A stretch of 13,558 bases of DNA from Chloroflexota bacterium (GTDB lineage: Bacteria > Chloroflexota > Dormibacteria > Dormibacterales > Dormibacteraceae). Position numbers and translations under genes: made by a program. This document shows, one piece after another, positions 8,580-13,558 of this stretch. The first letter of the stretch is position 1. Every line of letters starts with the position of its first letter. Location of the stretch: NCBI GenBank assembly GCA_005880175.1, contig VBJR01000234.1, positions 34,754-48,311 of the forward strand, read 5' to 3'. The notes below the pieces were generated by a model. It was given only the letters and a program-made list of their open reading frames with translations, was not told the origin of the DNA and searched no databases.

Positions 8580-8622
8580 GGCCCAACAGGACGCCACGCG
8601 CGGTGCCCGACCAGCTTCGCGA

Positions 8623-8650
8623 TTGACAGCGGCAGCCGAGCCGGTACGAT
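8623..8650 (+). promoter_or_regulatory. Near-consensus promoter of the five-gene cassette (leaderless)
   Basis: A perfect -35 TTGACA (8623-8628), a 16-nt spacer and -10 TACGAT (8645-8650). Seven nt later comes the ATG at 8658, so transcription would begin at or next to the start codon. There is no Shine-Dalgarno sequence before this ATG, as expected for a leaderless mRNA. It is the best promoter match I found in the window and points to housekeeping-sigma control of the whole cassette. Confidence 0.7.
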
Positions 8651-8657
8651 GGTTTCG

Positions 8658-9233
8658 ATGGCTGCGCTCGCGAATCCCTTCGTCGCGATTCTCGACGGCG
8701 GCGACAGCCTGGGTGACGTCGCGACGACGATGAGCGTGTGCCGGTACTCGGACCTCGCCGGCCTCGTGGCCGACGAGGCGGCGCTGGCAGTGCTGGTCGA
8801 CGACGGCGACCGGGCGGTGTATCGGGTCGCGAAGCCGGCGAGCAGCCAGTTCGGCGACGAGCTGCGGTTCGCAGTGACCACCATCGAGTCGGGCGTCATC
8901 GGCGAGGAGCTGCACATGACAAAGGGCCATTTGCACGTGCTCCCAAGGGCCGAGATGTACGTCGGGCTGGAGGGACTGGGAGGTGTGCTCCTGTCCGACT
9001 TCCAGCGCGTCCGGTGGCTGGAGCTGCGACCGCGGTCCATCGTAACCATTCCGCCCGGATGGGCGCACCGCGCGGTGAACGTCGGTCACGAGCGACTCCG
9101 CTTCATCGCAATCTACCCACAGGATGCCGGTACTGACTATGCCACAGTGGCCGCGCGGGGCCTGGGCGCAAGGGTGGTGCGGCACGGTGATGGCTACCGC
9201 GTGCTCGGAGGGGATGATCTCGAGCTGACGTAA
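8658..9233 (+). CDS. Archaeal-type cupin glucose-6-phosphate isomerase family protein
   Basis: 191 aa single cupin of the archaeal phosphoglucose isomerase (GPI, PF06560-type) family, unrelated in fold to the usual bacterial Pgi. Metal-ligand residues are in order: H91 and H93 in MTKGHLH, E99 in PRAEMY and H137 in PPGWAHR. The segment PPGWAHRAVNVG plus AIYPQDAGTDY (132-143, 151-161) closely follows the family pattern PP-x-WAH-x-x-VN-x-G and YPADAGxDY. The likely reaction is glucose-6-P to fructose-6-P, or a related aldose-ketose isomerisation. ATG 8658 is chosen because of the promoter 7 nt upstream; ATG 8649 (adding Met-Val-Ser) overlaps the -10. It is the first gene of a five-gene operon; the next gene starts 18 nt after its stop. 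Confidence 0.82.
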   Translation: MAALANPFVAILDGGDSLGDVATTMSVCRYSDLAGLVADEAALAVLVDDGDRAVYRVAKPASSQFGDELRFAVTTIESGVIGEELHMTKGHLHVLPRAEMYVGLEGLGGVLLSDFQRVRWLELRPRSIVTIPPGWAHRAVNVGHERLRFIAIYPQDAGTDYATVAARGLGARVVRHGDGYRVLGGDDLELT

Positions 9234-9251
9234 CCGAAGAGGGGGAGGGCG

Positions 9252-10376
9252 ATGACGGAGGCGCAAGGTCCGGTCGTGTGTGTCGGCGCCGTCTCGAGGA
9301 ACACGGTCGACGCGGTCATCGAGCTTGCGTACGAGCGCGACGTCCGCATGTACCTGATAGCGAGCCGCGGACAGATCGACTGTGAGGCCGGGCTCGGCTA
9401 CGTCGAGGGCTGGTCCACAGCGACGTTCGCGAGGTACGTCCACGAGCGCGACCCGCACGGGCTGGTGGCGCTCTGTCGAGACCATGGCGGCCCCTGGCAG
9501 AGCCCGTCCGACGCCGCCGGCGGCCTGGACGAGGACGCCGCGATGGCATCGGCCCTGCGCTCGTTCCGAGCGGACGTGGACAGCGGGTTCGAGATCGTGC
9601 ACATCGACACCAGCCACGAGCCGGGCGGGGCGGTTCCGGCGCCGGTCGCCATCGGGCGGATGGCCGATCTCTACGGCCACGTGTGCGCGTACGCGGCACC
9701 CAGACGAACGCTCGTCGAGTTCGAGATCGGGCTGGAGCCGCAGCAGTCCGACGTCGCGGATCCGGATGCGCTACGACGAACGCTGGCCGACGTCGCCGCC
9801 GGGCTCGCCGATCGGGGCCTGCCGCGGCCGCGCTTCGTGGTCGCGAGCACCGGCACGAAGATCGTCGGTCGCCGCAACTGCGGCTCCATCATGGACCACC
9901 GCCGGGCCGGCCTCTGGCAGCGCTACCTCGCCGCCACCGTCCAGGCGTGCGCGGACTTCGGCGCCGGGGTGAAGGCCCACAACTGCGACTATCTGGATCC
10001 GCAGGCGTGGCAGGCGCTGGTGGCGGCCGGCATCGCCGGCGCCAACATCGCTCCGGAGTGCGGGGTCGCCGAGACCGGCGCGCTGCTCGGGCTCCTCCGG
10101 CGCGAGGGCCTGCACCGCGAGCGCGAATGCTTCCTGCGCGTCGCCTACGAGTCTGGCCGGTGGCGGAAGTGGGTGGCGGGCGATGGCCGTGTCGTGGACG
10201 GCGAGCTGCCGATCCTGGCCGGACACTATGTGTTCTGCCACCCCGAGGTGGAGGCGATCAGGGAGGAGCTCGGGCGCCGGCTCGGGGGCGGACGGGCGGA
10301 GCTCGACGCCCACCTGCGGGCCTCGATCAAGGGCGTGATCGATCGGTACCTGGCGCACCAGACCCGCCGCGGATGA
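9252..10376 (+). CDS. GatZ/KbaZ-family protein (tagatose-bisphosphate aldolase non-catalytic subunit / hexose-phosphate 4-epimerase-like)
   Basis: 374 aa, TIM-barrel family of GatZ/KbaZ. Matching landmarks include LIASRGQID (35-43) then GYVEGW (49-54), CRDHGGPWQ (75-83; GatZ has a GDHLGPN-type motif), GFEIVHIDTS (112-121), EIGLEP (158-163), KAHNCDYL (241-248) and HYVFCHPEVE (325-334). In GatZ itself this chain supports a separate catalytic aldolase, GatY/KbaY, which is absent here. Some family members are reported as tagatose-6-phosphate 4-epimerases acting alone, which would suit a neighbour that makes fructose-6-P. It is about 50 residues shorter than E. coli GatZ and clearly diverged, so the reaction is uncertain. 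Start ATG 9252 follows a GGGGGAGGG purine run. The stop overlaps the next start (ATGA at 10373-10376). Confidence 0.72.
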   Translation: MTEAQGPVVCVGAVSRNTVDAVIELAYERDVRMYLIASRGQIDCEAGLGYVEGWSTATFARYVHERDPHGLVALCRDHGGPWQSPSDAAGGLDEDAAMASALRSFRADVDSGFEIVHIDTSHEPGGAVPAPVAIGRMADLYGHVCAYAAPRRTLVEFEIGLEPQQSDVADPDALRRTLADVAAGLADRGLPRPRFVVASTGTKIVGRRNCGSIMDHRRAGLWQRYLAATVQACADFGAGVKAHNCDYLDPQAWQALVAAGIAGANIAPECGVAETGALLGLLRREGLHRERECFLRVAYESGRWRKWVAGDGRVVDGELPILAGHYVFCHPEVEAIREELGRRLGGGRAELDAHLRASIKGVIDRYLAHQTRRG

Positions 10377-10876
10377 GACCGCTGAACCGGATCGCGGACG
10401 TGGCGCGCCGGGCGCTGCGCCGGGCGCCGGGCCGCGAGGACGGGCCGGAGTCCCGACCCGCGCTCCCCGCCGGCCTGCGCCTGTCGACGCGCGACGATGC
10501 CAAGGTGGTCCGCAAGCACTGGGGAGAGGAGCGCTGGCTGGTCCACGGCGACGCGCCGTTCGTGTTCAAGGCGATCCGGCTGCGGGCCGGCCAGCGGACG
10601 AGCCTCCAGTACCACCTGCGCAAGGAGGAGGCCAACCTCGTCGTGACGGGGAAGGCCCGCCTCCACTACGACGGCGGCCCGGCGGGCCCTTCGATGTGTC
10701 CGCTCGGGCCGGGCAGCGTGCTCCACGTGCGGCCCGGGGCCGTGCATCGCATCGAGGCCATCACCGACGTCCTGCTGATCGAGGTCTCGACTCCGGAGGT
10801 GGACGACGTGGTGCGGCTGAGCGACGATTGGGGGCGTCCCGACGGCCGGATCGACACGGAGCACCGCACCGGATGA
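10373..10876 (+). CDS. Stand-alone cupin resembling the ManC C-terminal (mannose-6-phosphate isomerase type II) domain
   Basis: 167 aa. A basic N-terminal tail of about 35 residues is followed by a single cupin. Family features are W50-G51 (HWGEERW), FKAIRLRAGQRTSLQYH (65-81) with metal ligand H81, HLRKEEANLVVTG, PGSVLHVRPGAVHRIEA with H125, and the ending LIEVSTPEVDDVVRLSDDWGR (135-155). This matches the isomerase domain found at the C-terminus of bifunctional ManC/AlgA, here without the guanylyltransferase half. It could isomerise mannose-6-P and fructose-6-P or a related sugar phosphate; binding without catalysis is also possible. Both ends overlap neighbours by ATGA (10373-10376 and 10873-10876), implying tight coupling and roughly equal production with the GatZ-like and GT20 proteins. 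Confidence 0.75.
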   Translation: MRPLNRIADVARRALRRAPGREDGPESRPALPAGLRLSTRDDAKVVRKHWGEERWLVHGDAPFVFKAIRLRAGQRTSLQYHLRKEEANLVVTGKARLHYDGGPAGPSMCPLGPGSVLHVRPGAVHRIEAITDVLLIEVSTPEVDDVVRLSDDWGRPDGRIDTEHRTG

Positions 10877-12345
10877 CCCTCCCGCCCGAACTCCTCGTCT
10901 GTTCCCATCGCGGTCCCGTGTCGTTCGAGACGGTGGACGGCCGTCTCGTGGCCCGCGAGGCCGGCCCGGGCGGCCTCGTCCAGGTCGTCTCGCCGGTCCT
11001 CGAGCGGTTCGGCGGCCGGTGGATCTTCTCGGTCGCGACGCCCGAGGACCGCCGGGTCGCCCGGGCGGAGCCCCGCGGCCGCCGGATGGGCCGTGTCGTG
11101 CACCAGCTGCTCGACCTGCCCGCGGCCGTGCACAGGAACCACTACCGAACGATCTCCGTGGAGTACCTCGGCTACCTGTTCAACCGCCTGTTCCACCTGC
11201 CGACCGCACCCGCCTGGGACGACCGCCTGGCCCGGGCCTGGGCCGACTACCGGCGGGTCAACGCGATCTACGCGGACGCCGCTCTGCGCGCGCCCCGAAG
11301 CGACGTCGTCCTCATCGAGGACTACCACCTGATGCTGGCCGCTCCGGCGATGCGGGAGCAGGGGGCAGCCGCGCTTCCGCCGCTGGTCTACTTCCATCAC
11401 GTTCCCTGGTGCGAGCCGGAGGACCTCGTCGTGGTCCCGGAGGGCGTTCGCAACGAGATGCTCCAGGCCCTGCTCGCGCACGACGTCGTAGGCTTCCACT
11501 GCACCCGATGGGCGCGAGCGTTCGTCGCCTGCTGCGAGCGCTACGTGAGCGGAGCCGTCTGCACGGGCGACCGCGTGCGCTGGAGAGGCCGCTCGATCCG
11601 AGTCGTGGCGGCGCCGGCTCCCATCGACGTCGCGAGCGTCAGGGCCGCCGCGTCCAGTTCCGGGGTGGACGATCGTGTGGCGGAGCTTCGGTCGCGCGCC
11701 GCCGGCCGGTGGACGCTGGTCCGGGTGGACCGCGCGGACCTCTGGAAGAACGCGCTCCGCGGCCTGCTCGCGTTCGAGCGGCTGCTGGACCGCGATCCCT
11801 CGCTGGCCGGCCGAATCTGGTTCCTCGCGGTCCTCACGCCGACCCGGACCTGGGTCGCCGAGTACCGGCGCTACCTGCGCGCCTGCAGGGCGGTGGCGGC
11901 GCGCGTCAATCGGCGTCACCCGCCGCGGGCCGGTCAACCGGACGGTCCGGTCACGCTCATGGTCGCCGACGGCCTGCGGGCCGACCGCGATCTCGCGCTG
12001 GCCGCCATGCGCATGGGGGACGGACTGCTCGTGAACCCCACCTACGACGGGCTCAACCTGGTCGCCAAGGAGGCGGTGGCCGTGTCGGGCGGCGGGCTGG
12101 TGCTGATCCTGTCGGAGAACGCGGGCGTGCACGAGGAGCTGTGCGAGGCGGCGCTGACGGTGAATCCGTTCGACGTGGTCCAGACCTCGGAGGCGATTCG
12201 GCGAGCCCTCGACATGCCGGACGACGAGCGCACGTCGCGCTTCCGGGTGCTGCACCACGTCGTGACGACCAGCACGTTCGATCGCTGGATCGCGAGGCAG
12301 CTGGAGCCACTTGGGGAGACGGTCCGGTCGTGGCGGGCTCGGTAG
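10873..12345 (+). CDS. Divergent GT20 glycosyltransferase (trehalose-6-phosphate synthase / VldE-like)
   Basis: 490 aa, GT-B fold, GT20 family. Visible landmarks are CSHRGPVSF (10-18), GPGGLVQ (31-37), IEDYHL (148-153, D150), FHHVPW (174-179), the donor-phosphate pair R287 and K292 in VDRADLWKN, NPTYDGLNLVAKE (388-400) and ILSENAGVHEEL (412-423). In OtsA this enzyme class joins UDP-glucose and glucose-6-P to give trehalose-6-P. Here the OtsA acceptor-side LWPxFH segment is FNRLFH (103-108), so its Trp and Pro are replaced. WADYRRVNAIYADA (123-136), PW-CEPED and KNALRGLLAF (292-301) look closer to validamycin-type VldE than to OtsA. The acceptor may therefore not be glucose-6-P. No OtsB-type phosphatase accompanies it. 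The start overlaps the cupin stop by 4 nt. Confidence 0.75.
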   Translation: MTLPPELLVCSHRGPVSFETVDGRLVAREAGPGGLVQVVSPVLERFGGRWIFSVATPEDRRVARAEPRGRRMGRVVHQLLDLPAAVHRNHYRTISVEYLGYLFNRLFHLPTAPAWDDRLARAWADYRRVNAIYADAALRAPRSDVVLIEDYHLMLAAPAMREQGAAALPPLVYFHHVPWCEPEDLVVVPEGVRNEMLQALLAHDVVGFHCTRWARAFVACCERYVSGAVCTGDRVRWRGRSIRVVAAPAPIDVASVRAAASSSGVDDRVAELRSRAAGRWTLVRVDRADLWKNALRGLLAFERLLDRDPSLAGRIWFLAVLTPTRTWVAEYRRYLRACRAVAARVNRRHPPRAGQPDGPVTLMVADGLRADRDLALAAMRMGDGLLVNPTYDGLNLVAKEAVAVSGGGLVLILSENAGVHEELCEAALTVNPFDVVQTSEAIRRALDMPDDERTSRFRVLHHVVTTSTFDRWIARQLEPLGETVRSWRAR

Positions 12346-13052
12346 CGATCGTGACCGGCGCGAGCAGTGGGCTGGGCCTCGAGCTGGCCCTCCGCATGGC
12401 CGAGCGACGCGCTGTCGTCGGCGTGTCGCGGCGGGCGCCGACGGACGCGCGCTGGCGCGTCCTGGAGGACGCCGGATCCTGCCGCCACGTGGCCGGCGAC
12501 GTCGCGGAGACCGACACGACGACCAGAGCGTTCGCCGAAGCTGACCGGCTGGGCCGTCTCGACGTAGTGGTCAACTGCGCGGGCGTCGGCCGATTCGCCC
12601 CGGCCGGCGGCCACGCGCCGGGCGAGGTCGCCGATGTCATACGGAGCAACGTCGTCGGCCTGATCGCCTTCTCGGAGACGGCGTACGGGCGGTTCTCGTC
12701 CGCCGCGGGCACCATCGTCAACGTGCTATCGACCGCCGCGTTCGAAGCCCGCCCCGGGGAGGCTGTGTACTGCGCGTCGAAGTGGGCCGCCCGGGGCTAC
12801 ACGCTGACGCTGCAGGCAGAGGCGAAGGGTTCGCCGGTGCGCGTGATCGCCGTCTATCCCGGCGGCATGGCCACGGCCTTCTGGGACCGCGCCGACCGCC
12901 ATCCGCCCGAGCTCCACAGCTTCCTGGCTCCCGCGTCGGTGGCCGAGCGGATCGTCGCGGCGATGGACGCCGCCGGCGGGGCGCTGGTGGACGAGATCGT
13001 CATCCGGCGGGGTCCGGCGCCGGAGCCGCCTCATCGCGCGGGCGCTCCCTGA
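12330..13052 (+). CDS. Classical short-chain dehydrogenase/reductase
   Basis: 240 aa, classical SDR. The cofactor motif TGASSGLG lies at 9-16, NCAG at 82-85, an Asn at N106 (RSNVVG), catalytic Ser at S134 (NVLS), and Y147/K151 in YCASK, followed by YPGGMAT (176-182). The residues after strand 2 (VSRRAPTD) include an arginine pair typical of NADP(H) preference. The substrate is unknown; context suggests a sugar or cyclitol derivative made by the four upstream genes. The start is GTG 12330, placed because the Rossmann motif begins nine codons later and GGAG lies 11 nt upstream. It overlaps the GT20 gene by 16 nt. Its last 53 nt overlap, tail to tail, the 3' end of the minus-strand membrane gene. 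Confidence 0.82.
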   Translation: MAGSVAIVTGASSGLGLELALRMAERRAVVGVSRRAPTDARWRVLEDAGSCRHVAGDVAETDTTTRAFAEADRLGRLDVVVNCAGVGRFAPAGGHAPGEVADVIRSNVVGLIAFSETAYGRFSSAAGTIVNVLSTAAFEARPGEAVYCASKWAARGYTLTLQAEAKGSPVRVIAVYPGGMATAFWDRADRHPPELHSFLAPASVAERIVAAMDAAGGALVDEIVIRRGPAPEPPHRAGAP

Positions 13053-13558
13053 GGACGGCCCCCCCGCCAGGACTGAGCCGGGCGATGACGACGGCCAGCA
13101 CGAGGAGGCTGACGTCGAGCACGAACAGAGTCAGGCCGACGTCCGTGAACAGGAGGTCGCGAGAGACGGCCAGCGCGGCGGTCAGCACCGTCATCGGCAT
13201 CAGGAACACCAGCCAGCGGAGCCAGAAGAGCACGTTGATCGGCGACCGGACGCTGCGCCGTTCGGCGGCCAGGAACTGCTCCCAGTCCCACACCGCCACT
13301 CCGGCGATCTGCTCGAACTTCACGCGCAGCACCTGCTCGATGTAGCGAGCGTTCGTATTGATCGTGTGGATGCTGTGACTGTAGGAGCAGGCCAGCACGA
13401 AATAGACGGACGGGGCGGCTCCGAGGGCGAAGGCGAACACTCGCGGGTACCCGGGCAGGTGGCTCACGTCGCCGCGGCTCGCGATCGCGGCGAGCACCGT
13501 CGCGACCCCCACCAGGGTGGCGAACGTGAACTGCATCAGGACGTTGCCGTGGTCCTGG
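13000..13558 (-). CDS. Four-helix membrane protein of unknown function (copy 2), 5' end outside window
   Basis: At least 185 codons remain, with the frame still open at the window edge. An ATG at 13536 exists, but the sequence before it (QDHGNVL) aligns with the copy at 7929-8480 just ahead of helix 1, so the true start is probably beyond 13558. It has two helices (from the window edge about 8-25 and 40-57), a soluble loop with NARYIEQVL (69-77) and WDWEQFL (90-96), two more helices (about 108-130 and 138-160) and a Pro/Ala/Arg-rich tail. Order and motifs match copy 1 (RYIR...WESWL). Function is unknown. Its 3' end overlaps the end of the SDR gene. Confidence 0.7.
   Translation of the reverse strand, partial: QDHGNVLMQFTFATLVGVATVLAAIASRGDVSHLPGYPRVFAFALGAAPSVYFVLACSYSHSIHTINTNARYIEQVLRVKFEQIAGVAVWDWEQFLAAERRSVRSPINVLFWLRWLVFLMPMTVLTAALAVSRDLLFTDVGLTLFVLDVSLLVLAVVIARLSPGGGAVLRERPRDEAAPAPDPAG

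Noticed and set aside
8154..8657. N-terminal extension of the cupin isomerase to position 8154
   Set aside because: The extension lies antisense to the membrane gene and crosses the intergenic promoter region. The cupin family match starts near 8658, next to the TTGACA/TACGAT promoter.

Overview
This is a 13.6-kb window of very GC-rich bacterial DNA. Codon positions are strongly GC-biased, which explains the many long antisense shadow frames. Several promoter-like -10 hexamers sit only 7 nt from a start codon, consistent with leaderless mRNAs. Together with a GlgE maltosyltransferase, this suggests an actinobacterial-type chromosome, possibly a deep lineage such as Thermoleophilia. That placement is inferred from style and gene content, not from a marker gene.

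Layout. 1-295: a non-coding leader with a strong hairpin and, next to the first gene, a near-perfect palindrome. 296-1497 (+): thiO-like glycine oxidase, coupled by an ATGA overlap to a 64-aa seven-cysteine protein. 1389-2237 (-): a membrane-anchored C39-like cysteine peptidase whose 3' end looks frameshifted. It diverges from the next operon over a 22-bp gap that holds overlapping, oppositely oriented -10 elements. 2260-7898 (+): a tightly packed run of a Wzx-type flippase, two alpha/beta hydrolases, an inositol-monophosphatase-family phosphatase and glgE. 7929-8480 (-): a four-helix membrane protein of unknown function.

8658-13052 (+): a compact five-gene cassette behind a near-consensus promoter (TTGACA, 16 nt, TACGAT, 7 nt, ATG). 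Its genes are an archaeal-type cupin glucose-6-phosphate isomerase, a GatZ/KbaZ-family protein, a stand-alone ManC-C-terminal-type cupin, a divergent GT20 (trehalose-6-phosphate-synthase family) glycosyltransferase and a classical SDR. Four of the five are joined by 4- to 16-nt overlaps. 13000-13558 (-): a partial membrane protein that appears to be a paralogue of the one at 7929-8480, so the cassette is bracketed by two related membrane proteins.

The most interesting part is the 8.6-13.05 kb cassette. The gene set reads as a path in which glucose-6-P is isomerised to fructose-6-P, possibly epimerised to a ketose or aldose phosphate, handled by a second cupin, glycosylated by a GT20 enzyme with altered acceptor-side residues, and oxidised or reduced by an SDR. 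This would make an unusual trehalose-like or pseudo-disaccharide. I know of no described pathway with this set of genes. The family assignments are well supported by motifs; the pathway itself is inference.
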